A stretch of DNA of 11,885 nucleotides from an uncultured Collinsella sp. (GTDB lineage Bacteria > Actinomycetota > Coriobacteriia > Coriobacteriales > Coriobacteriaceae), in NCBI GenBank assembly GCA_900543615.1, contig UQSC01000054.1:1-11885 (forward strand). Direction: 5' to 3'. Position 1 is the first letter of the stretch. Each line of letters begins with the position of its first letter. A program made the position numbers and the translations under genes. Below, one piece after another: positions 6,269 to 11,885 of the stretch. The notes under the pieces were generated by a model. That model was not told where the DNA came from, ran no database searches, and was given only the letters and a program-made list of their open reading frames with translations.

Positions 6269-6313
6269 CCCAAGCCACCGCAAAGGGGACGGGCGCCTTT
6301 GCGGTGGCTTGGG
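6269..6313. terminator. long hairpin between convergent SGNH and thiD genes
   Basis: A perfect 18-bp stem pairs 6269-6286 (begins CCCAAGCCACCGC) with 6296-6313 around a 9-base loop. It starts 7 bases after the SGNH stop and ends 9 bases from the thiD stop. Neither strand has a proper T-run after the stem, so it is either a bidirectional terminator of weak class or an mRNA 3'-end stabiliser serving both genes. Confidence 0.75.
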
Positions 6314-6322
6314 CTGCGAATC

Positions 6323-7153
6323 TTAATACTGCCACATGTGGTTGACAGGGCCGGAGCCTTTGCCCATGTTCAGGCCGGCGGCCAGAGCGCCTGTCAGGAA
6401 TGCCTTGCCCGCATTGACGGCGTCGGCAAGATCCATGCCTTGGGCCAGTGCACAGGCGATGGCAGATGAGAGCGTGCAGCCGGTGCCGTGCGTGTTGTCG
6501 GTCTCGATGCGCTTGTGGCGGAACCACGTGGTGAGTGGATCTCCCAGATGGTTGCCCTCGTCATCGAGCGGTGCGGGCTCTGCTAGTACATCGTTGGCCT
6601 CGTTGACAAAATGCCCGCCCTTAACGAGGGACGCGCAGCCAAAGCGGCGGGTGAGGAGCATGGCGGCGTTTTGCTGCGTACGCTCGGAGTCGACCTCGTA
6701 GTCGAGCAGGGCCATGGCCTCGGGAATATTGGGCGTGATAACCGTCGCCAGCGGGAACAGGCGGCGGGTGAGCGCCTCGGCGGCATCCTCGGCAATCAGC
6801 CGTGCGCCCGAGGTGGCGACCATGACGGGGTCGACGAGCACGTTCGTTGCGTTCCAGGCGCTCAAGCGGTCGGCAATGACTTCGATAATCTCGACAGAAG
6901 AAACCATGCCGATCTTGACGGCGCTCGGGCGGATATCGTCAAAGACAGCGTCGATTTGCGCGGCTACGATATCTGGCGAGATATTCTGCACGGCGGTGAC
7001 GCCGAGCGTGTTTTGTGCGGTGATGGCGGTGATGGCCGTCTCGGCATACAGACGGTGCGCCGTGATGGTCTTAATGTCTGCCTGAATGCCGGCACCACCG
7101 CTGGAATCGGATCCCGCGATGGATAGAACGGCGGGTACCTTACTGCGATCCAT
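6323..7153 (-). CDS. thiD: hydroxymethylpyrimidine (phosphate) kinase ThiD
   Basis: The 276-residue protein is a complete ribokinase-fold HMP/HMP-P kinase. It shows AGSDSSGGAGIQADIKT (13-29, pyrimidine site), VKIGM (79-83), DPVMVATSG (108-116), TPNIPEA (140-146), LVKGGH (176-181) and DNTHGTGCTLSSAIA (219-233), whose GTGC supplies the anion hole and catalytic Cys/base region. It phosphorylates HMP and HMP-P to HMP-PP in the cytoplasm, the step after ThiC. Start ATG follows AAGGGAG by 5 bases. thiC lies upstream on the same strand but 182 bases away, with a promoter and a GC-rich hairpin between, so thiD is at least partly expressed independently. No ThiE domain is fused to it, as happens in some relatives. 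Confidence 0.96.
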   Translation of the reverse strand: MDRSKVPAVLSIAGSDSSGGAGIQADIKTITAHRLYAETAITAITAQNTLGVTAVQNISPDIVAAQIDAVFDDIRPSAVKIGMVSSVEIIEVIADRLSAWNATNVLVDPVMVATSGARLIAEDAAEALTRRLFPLATVITPNIPEAMALLDYEVDSERTQQNAAMLLTRRFGCASLVKGGHFVNEANDVLAEPAPLDDEGNHLGDPLTTWFRHKRIETDNTHGTGCTLSSAIACALAQGMDLADAVNAGKAFLTGALAAGLNMGKGSGPVNHMWQY

Positions 7154-7210
7154 GTTCGCTCCCTTATCCGGACGGATTCAAATGGGTCTTTTATCCCGCA
7201 TTATAAAGAT

Positions 7211-7240
7211 GCCCGGGCCGGCTGTATGCCGATCCCGGGC
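7211..7240 (-). terminator. hairpin between thiC and thiD (thiC terminator or thiD leader attenuator)
   Basis: GCCCGGG (7211-7217) pairs with CCCGGGC (7234-7240), and inside it CGGC (7219-7222) pairs with GCCG (7228-7231) around TGTAT, giving an 11-bp stem with small bulges. On the minus strand it is followed by ATCTTTATAAT, a weak T-rich tail. It lies downstream of the promoter at 7262-7290, so it would also be transcribed in the thiD leader. A dyad ATCCGGACGGAT (7166-7177) lies just before the thiD ribosome site. Confidence 0.6.
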
Positions 7241-7261
7241 GGGCGATGCAATCTTTACGCA

Positions 7262-7290
7262 AATATAAGCAAATGTTCACAAGTCAACAA
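7262..7290 (-). promoter_or_regulatory. promoter upstream of thiD
   Basis: On the minus strand TTGTTG (complement of 7285-7290) and TATATT (complement of 7262-7267) are 17 bases apart; an overlapping TTGACT (7282-7287) is an alternative -35. It would start a leader of about 100 bases ahead of thiD. A perfect TATAAT (7200-7205) closer to thiD lacks a -35 and may simply be the hairpin tail. Confidence 0.5.
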
Positions 7291-7335
7291 TTGACGGGCG
7301 TTACAGCAGGCTTGCTGGCGATTACCTCGAAAAAG

Positions 7336-8670
7336 CTAATCCTCCATGCCAAGATCGATCGTCGTGCCCTCGAACACCTTGTTAACGGTGCGGACGGCGC
7401 ACATCTTGCCGCACATGGTGCAGGTGCCCTCGGTGGCGGCAGGGGACTCCTCGTAGCGCTTCTTGCCGGTGACCGGGTCGAGAGCGCACTTCCACATGGC
7501 ATCCCAGTCGAGCTTGCGGCGTGCCTGGCCCATCTTGTCGTCCATGTCGCGGGCGTGCGGTACCTTCTTGGCGATATCGGCGGCGTGCGCGGCAATCTTA
7601 GTGGCCATGAGGCCGTCGAGCACATCCTGGGCGTTGGGCAGGCACAGGTGCTCTGCCGGTGTCACGTAGCACAGGAAGTCGGCGCCGGAGCTCGCGGAGA
7701 TGGCGCCACCGATGGCGGCGGTGATGTGGTCGTAGCCCACACCGATATCGGTCACGAGCGGCCCCAGCACATAGAACGGGGCGTTGTGGCACAGGCGCTT
7801 CTGCAGCTTCATGTTGGCGGCGATCTCGTCGAGCGCCATGTGGCCCGGTCCCTCGACCATGACCTGGACGCCCGCGGCCCATGCGCGCTTGCACAGCTTG
7901 CCCAGCTCGATCATCTCGGCAGTCTCGGTGGCGTCGTTGGAATCGTAGAGACAGCCCGGGCGGCAGGAGTCGCCGAGCGAGATGGTCACGTCGTACTCGT
8001 GGCAGATCTCGAGCACCTCGTCGTAGAACTCGTAGAACGGATTCTCGTTGCCGGTGACCTCCATCCATCCAAACAGCAGCGAGCCGCCGCGGCTGACGAT
8101 GTTCATAAGGCGGCCGGTCTCCTTGAAGGTTTTGATGACCGATTTATTGATGCCGCAGTGGATGGTCATAAAGTCCACGCCGTCCTCGGCGTGCGCGCGC
8201 ACGACCTCGAGCAGGTCATCCTTGGTAAGCTTGACCAGCGGCTTTTCCATGTAGCCGATGGCGTCGTACATGGGGACGGTGCCCACCATGAGCGGCGTCT
8301 CGTCGATGAGCTGCTGGCGGAACTGGCGTGTCTTGCCCGAGTTGGAGAGGTCCATGATGGCGTCGGCGCCAAAGTCCTCGGCGATCTTGACCTTCTTCCA
8401 TTCCTCGGCGGCGTCGGCCTTGTCGCCCGAGATGCCCAGGTTGACGTTGACCTTGGTGGACAGGCCCTCGCCGACACCAAAGGCGCGCATGCCCTTTTTG
8501 ATGTGCACGATGTTGGCGGGGATGGCGATGCGGCCGTCGGCCACGCGCTCGCGGATGTACTCGGGGTCGCGATGTTCGCGCTCGGCGACTTCTTTCATCT
8601 GCGGTGTGATTTGTCCGGCACGGGCGAAGTCGATTTGCGTGACGAGCTTGGGCTCGGTCTGTGTGCTCAT
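7336..8670 (-). CDS. thiC: phosphomethylpyrimidine synthase ThiC
   Basis: The 444-residue protein is the short form of ThiC, the radical-SAM enzyme that rearranges aminoimidazole ribotide into HMP-phosphate, the thiamin pyrimidine. Visible family segments are GADAIMDLSNSG (101-112), FMTIHCGIN (167-175), SRGGSLLFGWM (193-203), SLGDSCRPGC (231-240), MVEGPGHMALDEI (271-283), HNAPFYVLGPLVTDIGVGYDH (295-315, partial quote of a longer conserved block) and the C-terminal cluster cysteines C417, C420 and C424 (CTMCGKMC). Their spacing is CX2CX3C, one residue shorter than the CX2CX4C of long ThiC proteins. The ATG at 8668-8670 has GGGAG 8 bases upstream; an earlier in-frame ATG at 8694 lies inside the riboswitch and is rejected. 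A TPP riboswitch precedes the gene. Confidence 0.97.
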   Translation of the reverse strand: MSTQTEPKLVTQIDFARAGQITPQMKEVAEREHRDPEYIRERVADGRIAIPANIVHIKKGMRAFGVGEGLSTKVNVNLGISGDKADAAEEWKKVKIAEDFGADAIMDLSNSGKTRQFRQQLIDETPLMVGTVPMYDAIGYMEKPLVKLTKDDLLEVVRAHAEDGVDFMTIHCGINKSVIKTFKETGRLMNIVSRGGSLLFGWMEVTGNENPFYEFYDEVLEICHEYDVTISLGDSCRPGCLYDSNDATETAEMIELGKLCKRAWAAGVQVMVEGPGHMALDEIAANMKLQKRLCHNAPFYVLGPLVTDIGVGYDHITAAIGGAISASSGADFLCYVTPAEHLCLPNAQDVLDGLMATKIAAHAADIAKKVPHARDMDDKMGQARRKLDWDAMWKCALDPVTGKKRYEESPAATEGTCTMCGKMCAVRTVNKVFEGTTIDLGMED

Positions 8671-8673
8671 TGG

Positions 8674-8779
8674 CACGGCTCCCTTCGTTGGCATTACCCA
8701 TATCAGGTTTGCGGGTCAGGGCGGGCGCGCCCAATCTCAGCCTGCCGTCTTGTCCTACAAGCTCCCCGTTTATGTCATG
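8674..8779 (-). promoter_or_regulatory. TPP riboswitch (THI element) of thiC
   Basis: Read on the minus strand, the leader shows the conserved TPP aptamer parts in order: CGGGGAGC (8761-8768), a CTTGT/ACAAG stem, GGCTGAGA (CTGAGA at 8735-8740), a palindromic GGGCGCGCCC insert consistent with optional stem P3a, GACCCG, ACCTGAT (ACCTGA at 8703-8708), and GGTAATGCCA (8689-8698) followed by CGAAGGGAG. CATG (8776-8779) and CGTG (8674-8677) can close P1. The GGGAG at 8679-8683 is both the aptamer 3' end and the ribosome site of thiC, and no T-run follows, so control is probably by hiding the ribosome site when TPP binds. Confidence 0.95.
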
Positions 8780-8785
8780 GGCTCA

Positions 8786-8816
8786 AGTATAGCCTGAATG
8801 GGTACGATTGGGCCAA
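8786..8816 (-). promoter_or_regulatory. thiC promoter
   Basis: TATACT (complement of 8786-8791) is a good -10 placed just upstream of the riboswitch. TTGGCC (complement of 8811-8816) is a possible -35 with a long 19-base spacer. It overlaps the opposing promoter of the gene at 8842. Confidence 0.45.
8803..8808 (+). promoter_or_regulatory. possible -10 box for the gene at 8842
   Basis: TACGAT preceded by GGG lies 34 bases before the ATG and has the same GGGTAYNAT form as the boxes at 3489 and 4335. No -35 is obvious. It sits within the opposing thiC promoter, so the two may interfere. Confidence 0.3.
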
Positions 8817-8841
8817 CGAGCGTGCCTGTGGGGAGGCGAAC

Positions 8842-9363
8842 ATGGAAGACAAGCATCTATATCGTGAGACGCAATGGGATGTATCGGCCGAGGAGAGCCG
8901 CGCGCACCATGGCCTTGTCGCGATTGGTTTTGCGGTGCTTGCCGTGCTGGTGATTGCCTTTTGTATTTGGACGTTTGGCGGTCGCGGCGGCGCTACATGG
9001 GAGTTTGAGGCTGATGATGGCCTGCCGGTCATGACGGTGAGGAGCACTGGCGGTAATGCCAATACGCTCGCCGTTCCGGGCGATTATTGGTACCCGCGCG
9101 ATGAGTTTGTGCAGTTGCAGCTGAGTGGTGGGTCCATTCCAGGTGAAGAAATCGAACGCGTGACGTTTGACGCGACGCTCAAAACGCTCACGGTGAAGCT
9201 CAAAGATCAAGGAGATGTGCCCACGACGATGGATATCGCGCTGACGGAATGGCGCCTGGAGCCCCCGGCGGGTGTTGCGGTGTCCGAGGTGGAGCATGTC
9301 AAGATTACCTATCAGGACGGCTCGACAAACGGGATTGCAAAGGCCGACGGCCTAGCAGAATAG
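8842..9363 (+). CDS. membrane-anchored protein of unknown function
   Basis: The 173-residue product has a polar N-terminal stretch of about 23 residues, one strong hydrophobic helix (about 24-45, LVAIGFAVLAVLVIAFCIWTF), then a soluble, probably extracytoplasmic domain rich in beta-strand patterns (GATWEFEADDGLPVMTVRS, RVTFDATLKTLTVKLKD, HVKITYQDGSTNG). There is no lipobox and no recognised domain. I do not know the family. The ATG follows GGGGAGG by 5 bases, an excellent site. A much longer frame runs upstream through the antisense of thiC; the ribosome site and promoter place the real start at 8842. It is divergent from thiC, with about 60 bases between the riboswitch edge and its start. A 6-bp hairpin TAGGTG-TTG-CACCTA (9361-9375) includes its stop codon. 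Confidence 0.75.
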   Translation: MEDKHLYRETQWDVSAEESRAHHGLVAIGFAVLAVLVIAFCIWTFGGRGGATWEFEADDGLPVMTVRSTGGNANTLAVPGDYWYPRDEFVQLQLSGGSIPGEEIERVTFDATLKTLTVKLKDQGDVPTTMDIALTEWRLEPPAGVAVSEVEHVKITYQDGSTNGIAKADGLAE

Positions 9364-9394
9364 GTGTTGCACCTAGCCGGCCAAATCATAAAAG

Positions 9395-9456
9395 TTGCGG
9401 TGGAATAGTTCCCGTTTGTGCGATAAAAGGCTCAAATAGGAACTATTACACCGCAA
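9395..9456. repeat. palindromic repeat copy 1, downstream of yaaA
   Basis: TTGCGGTGGAATAGTTCC (9395-9412) pairs with 9439-9456 over 18 positions with one mismatch (G9403 against A9448). The interior TTTG-T-GC / GC-T-CAAA can form a second stem. On the minus strand the outer stem is followed by CTTTTATGATTT, so it could terminate yaaA, which ends at 9500. A second copy with the same outer arm lies at 10334-10398. Confidence 0.85.
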
Positions 9457-9499
9457 GTTATATAGAGAAGGCTGAGCGGGTCAGTTTTGGGTGGCGGCT

Positions 9500-10309
9500 C
9501 TAGAGCATCTGTTCGTTGATGAACACGAGGGTGCCTGGGTATGAGAGCTCGGGGGCGTGGCGATAGCCGATATTGAATGCGGTAAGTTCGCTTGCATCCT
9601 CGAGTTTGTTTTCTGCCATCCAGCGGACCATCGAACCGCGTGCCTTTTTGCTGGCGGTCGATCGCTGGACGGGCTTATCGTTGCGGACACCTTCACCAAA
9701 GAGACAAGTGACGGTTGTGGCGTCGCCCGCGAGGTGGGGCAGAACGGCTTTGGCATACTCTACGCTGGCGAGGTTGACGATCGTGGTGTTTGAACCTGCC
9801 GGGGCGATAGCTCGCGCGAGCTTATCGCTCCAAAATGCGTAGAGGTCTCGGGCATCGTCGACGGCGAGCTTCGCGCCCATCTCCAGCCGATACGGTTCGA
9901 CGGCATGAAAGGGACGAACGCACCCGTAGAGGCCGGAGAGGATCCACAGATGGTCTTGCAGCCATGCGAGCTGCGCGGAATCCATCACCTCGGGTGCCAT
10001 GCTCTGGTATTGAATGCCGTGATAGGACATGACGGCAGGGGAGAGGTGGCGAGCGAGTGCGGGATTGTCGAGATCGCCGCTTTTCAGGATGGGCCCGAAC
10101 TCATGCAGGGTGTTGAGGCAAGGCCCCAGCAGTTTGTCACTCACGTTCCACAGCGCCTGCAGGCCGCCGCTGGCTTCATTCTGCTCGATATCTAGCAGTG
10201 CGCGGTGGAGGCGAGCTGTCTCGCGCACAAAGGGTGGGATGCCCAGGACTTCAAAAGCATCTTGGGCCGCGCGCATCTGCTTGGCGGGCGAAATGATGAC
10301 CTGCAGCAT
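9500..10309 (-). CDS. yaaA: YaaA/UPF0246 (DUF328) peroxide-stress protein
   Basis: The 269-residue protein begins MLQVIISPAKQM, the standard YaaA start, and keeps the family blocks ILSGLYGCVRPFHAVEPYRLEMG (about 123-145), VNLASVEYAKAV, CLFGEGVRNDK, KKARGSMVRWM near the C-terminus, and a closing YPGTLVFINEQ. In E. coli YaaA lowers free intracellular iron during hydrogen peroxide stress, and a structural study of the family found a DNA-binding fold; it is cytoplasmic. Length is close to the usual 250-260. The ATG at 10307-10309 has GAGGAG 5 bases upstream; the frame stays open upstream through the palindrome at 10334-10398 but that part is not YaaA-like. It lies between two copies of one palindrome, with the M18 aminopeptidase upstream on the same strand. 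Confidence 0.94.
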   Translation of the reverse strand: MLQVIISPAKQMRAAQDAFEVLGIPPFVRETARLHRALLDIEQNEASGGLQALWNVSDKLLGPCLNTLHEFGPILKSGDLDNPALARHLSPAVMSYHGIQYQSMAPEVMDSAQLAWLQDHLWILSGLYGCVRPFHAVEPYRLEMGAKLAVDDARDLYAFWSDKLARAIAPAGSNTTIVNLASVEYAKAVLPHLAGDATTVTCLFGEGVRNDKPVQRSTASKKARGSMVRWMAENKLEDASELTAFNIGYRHAPELSYPGTLVFINEQML

Positions 10310-10333
10310 GGACTCTCCTCTGCCAAAAAGGAA

Positions 10334-10398
10334 GTTGCGGTGGAATACGGTCTGTTTTGGCCGTTTATGGGCCAGTTTAGTCCGTATTTCACCGCAAC
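10334..10398. repeat. palindromic repeat copy 2, upstream of yaaA
   Basis: GTTGCGGTGGAATACGG (10334-10350) pairs with CCGTATTTCACCGCAAC (10382-10398), 17 bp with a single G-T at the same site where copy 1 has its mismatch. TGGCC/GGCCA (10358-10362, 10370-10374) forms an inner stem. On the minus strand it is followed by TTCCTTTTTGG, so it probably ends the aminopeptidase transcript (stop at 10413) just before the yaaA ribosome site. Its outer arm TTGCGGTGGAATA is identical to copy 1 and in the same orientation. Confidence 0.85.
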
Positions 10399-10412
10399 TG
10401 ATGAAGGGTTGG

Positions 10413-11810
10413 TTAGGCGCGCTCGAGGAAGGCCTTGTAGCCGCGGTAGGCCTCGTAGATATCGGCCTTGTTGGCGACCTCCCACAGGGCATGCATGGAC
10501 AGGACGGCAACGCCGGAGTCGATGACATTCATGCCGTACTTGGCCATGATGTAGGCGATGGTGCCACCGCCGCCCGCGTTGACGCGGCCGAGCTCGCAGG
10601 TCTGGAAGTCCACGCCGGCCTCGTCCATGATGTCGCGGACGAGGGCCACGTACTCGGCATCGGCGTCGTTGGAGCCGCCCTTGCCGCGGCTGCCCGTGTA
10701 CTTGTTAAAGCACAGACCGCGACCCATAAAGGCGGCGTTTTTAGTCTCGAACTTGCCGGCGTAGCCCGGATCAAAGCCGGCGGACACGTCAGAGGAGAGC
10801 ATGCGGCTACGGGCGAGCGCGCGGCGCAGGGCCAGCGGGCTGTCTTCGCCGGCGAGCGTCATGATCTCGGCGACGGTGTTCTCGAAGAAGCGGCTCGTCA
10901 TGCCGGTGGCGCCTACGGAGCCGATCTCCTCCTTGTCGACGATGAGCGTGATGCTCGTGCGCTTCACGTTTGCGACGTCGATCTGGGCAAGCATGGAGGG
11001 GTAAGCGCAGACGCGATCGTCGTGGCCATAGCCCAGAATCATGGAGCGGTCGAGGCCCATGTCGCGGGCGGGACCGGCGGGCACGACCTCGATCTCTGCG
11101 GAGAGGAAGTCCTCCTCCTCGACGTCATACTGCTCCTTAAGGATGTCCAGGAACATCTGCTTGACGGGCTCCTTGGGGGCGTCCTTGTCGTCCTCATCAA
11201 ACTTGACGGGACGGCCTCCCACGATCACGTCGAGGATTTCGGCGTCGACGGCATCCTTGGCGGGCTTGGACATCTGCTCGCTCGAGAGGTGGATCAGCAG
11301 GTCGGAGATGGTAAAGACCGGGTCGTCCGCCTTGTCACCGATGTTGATGTCGACGGTGGTGCCGTCCTTTTTGCAGATGACGCCCACGAGTGCAAGCGGG
11401 GAGGCCACCCAGTGGTAGCTCTTGACGCCGCCGTAGTAGTGCGTGTCGAGGTAGGCCATGTCGCCGGCCTCGAAGGCGGGGTTCTGCTTAAGGTCCAGGC
11501 GCGGCGAGTCCACGTGCGCGCCCAGGATGTTAAAGCCCTGCTCGAGCGGGTCGGTGCCCAGGTTGACGAGCATAAGGTCCTTGCCGTGGTTAGCGGCATA
11601 CACCTTGTCGCCTGCCTTGAGCTCGCGGCCTTCGGCGATTACGGTCTTCAAGTCGACGTAGCCCGCCTCCTCGGCCATCTTGATACCGGTCTTGACGCAC
11701 AGGCGCTCGGTCTTATTCTCGCTCAAAAACTGCTTATAGCCGCGGCAAAGCTCCTCGAGCTCCTCGACTTGCTGTGGCGTGTACTTTTTCCATGCGCAGG
11801 GACGCTCCAT
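10413..11810 (-). CDS. M18-family metallo-aminopeptidase
   Basis: The 465-residue protein is a complete M18 (aminopeptidase I, PF02127) enzyme, a cytosolic dinuclear-zinc exopeptidase that removes N-terminal, often acidic, residues from peptides and forms large oligomers. Zinc and catalytic motifs are visible: GAHVDSPRLDLK (97-108, His99 ligand and Asp101), YGHDDRVCAY (261-270, bridging Asp), DKEEIGSVGATG (292-303, Glu294 general base and Glu295 ligand) and LSMHALWEVANKADI (437-451, His440 ligand). Asp341 in SSDVSAGFDP is a likely further ligand. The length matches bacterial members of about 430-470. The ATG at 11808-11810 follows AAAGGAG by 8 bases. Only 26 genomic bases lie upstream before adapter, so the promoter is not seen. 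Downstream comes a palindromic repeat. Confidence 0.96.
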   Translation of the reverse strand: MERPCAWKKYTPQQVEELEELCRGYKQFLSENKTERLCVKTGIKMAEEAGYVDLKTVIAEGRELKAGDKVYAANHGKDLMLVNLGTDPLEQGFNILGAHVDSPRLDLKQNPAFEAGDMAYLDTHYYGGVKSYHWVASPLALVGVICKKDGTTVDINIGDKADDPVFTISDLLIHLSSEQMSKPAKDAVDAEILDVIVGGRPVKFDEDDKDAPKEPVKQMFLDILKEQYDVEEEDFLSAEIEVVPAGPARDMGLDRSMILGYGHDDRVCAYPSMLAQIDVANVKRTSITLIVDKEEIGSVGATGMTSRFFENTVAEIMTLAGEDSPLALRRALARSRMLSSDVSAGFDPGYAGKFETKNAAFMGRGLCFNKYTGSRGKGGSNDADAEYVALVRDIMDEAGVDFQTCELGRVNAGGGGTIAYIMAKYGMNVIDSGVAVLSMHALWEVANKADIYEAYRGYKAFLERA

Positions 11811-11836
11811 GACGCAGGCTCCTTTCGGATCGATCG

Positions 11837-11885
11837 CTGTCTCTTATACACATCTGACGCTGCCGACGAATAGCCTTGTGTAGAT
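11837..11885 (-). other. Nextera/Tn5 adapter with i5 index (not genomic)
   Basis: CTGTCTCTTATACACATCT (11837-11855) is the mosaic end in reverse, followed by GACGCTGCCGACGA (11856-11869) of the read-1 adapter, an 8-base index ATAGCCTT (11870-11877) and GTGTAGAT, the start of the i5-side flow-cell primer complement. Read through on the plus strand it gives the well-known artefact peptide CLLYTSDAADE. Confidence 0.98.

Noticed and set aside
7154..7335. A second TPP riboswitch ahead of thiD
   Set aside because: No CTGAGA or ACCTGA core was found; only a generic hairpin and promoter are present.
8671..8694. An 8-residue N-terminal extension of ThiC from ATG 8694
   Set aside because: This ATG is the conserved AATGCC of the TPP aptamer, and the real ribosome site lies downstream of it.
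7246..9363. A 705-codon open frame on the plus strand across thiC and the gene at 8842
   Set aside because: Nearly all of it is antisense to thiC, whose family match is unambiguous. High-GC third-codon bias opens such frames. Only the part from 8842, with its own ribosome site, is accepted.
9395..10398. The two palindromes as a CRISPR pair or as ends of a mobile element carrying yaaA
   Set aside because: There are only two copies, no spacer-sized regularity, no transposase between them, and the copies are in direct orientation with yaaA a normal chromosomal gene.
10029..11873. A 614-codon open frame on the plus strand antisense to yaaA and the M18 gene
   Set aside because: It is a shadow of two well-recognised minus-strand genes and runs into adapter, ending in the artefact peptide LLYTSDAADE.

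Overview
The window is a contig of about 60% GC that most resembles a gut coriobacterium of the Collinsella type. That placement is inference from gene content, base composition and intergenic style; no rRNA or tRNA is present to test it. Only positions 26-11836 are genomic. Both ends are Nextera/Tn5 sequencing adapter, and the right end also carries a library index.

Layout: (a) 26-217, the tail of an unidentified gene with its terminator, then a leftward nitroreductase-family gene with its own terminator. (b) 1022-1140, a nested palindromic element next to a leftward two-gene phosphate unit (PiT permease followed by a DUF47/PhoU-like partner). (c) 3132-6262, rightward genes: a small unknown protein, a Bax-inhibitor-1 family membrane protein, a TIGR02452/PARG-like macro-fold protein with long acidic arms, and an SGNH/GDSL hydrolase, mostly separated by hairpins. 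(d) 6323-8779, leftward thiamin pyrimidine genes: thiC behind a TPP riboswitch, then thiD with a separate promoter and leader hairpin. (e) 8842-9363, a rightward membrane-anchored unknown, divergent from thiC. (f) 9500-11810, leftward yaaA and an M18 aminopeptidase, with yaaA bracketed by two copies of one palindrome family.

ThiC makes HMP-P and ThiD phosphorylates it to HMP-PP, so region (d) is the pyrimidine branch of thiamin synthesis, with at least ThiC under TPP control. PiT and DUF47 form a low-affinity phosphate uptake pair. The other genes look like independent housekeeping or stress units.

I see no CRISPR array, transposase, prophage or recognisable defence island. The points most worth a second look are the PARG-like protein whose catalytic QEE motif reads QEA, the paired palindromes around yaaA, the nested palindrome at 1022-1140, and terminator-like hairpins placed just ahead of the SGNH and Bax-inhibitor genes.
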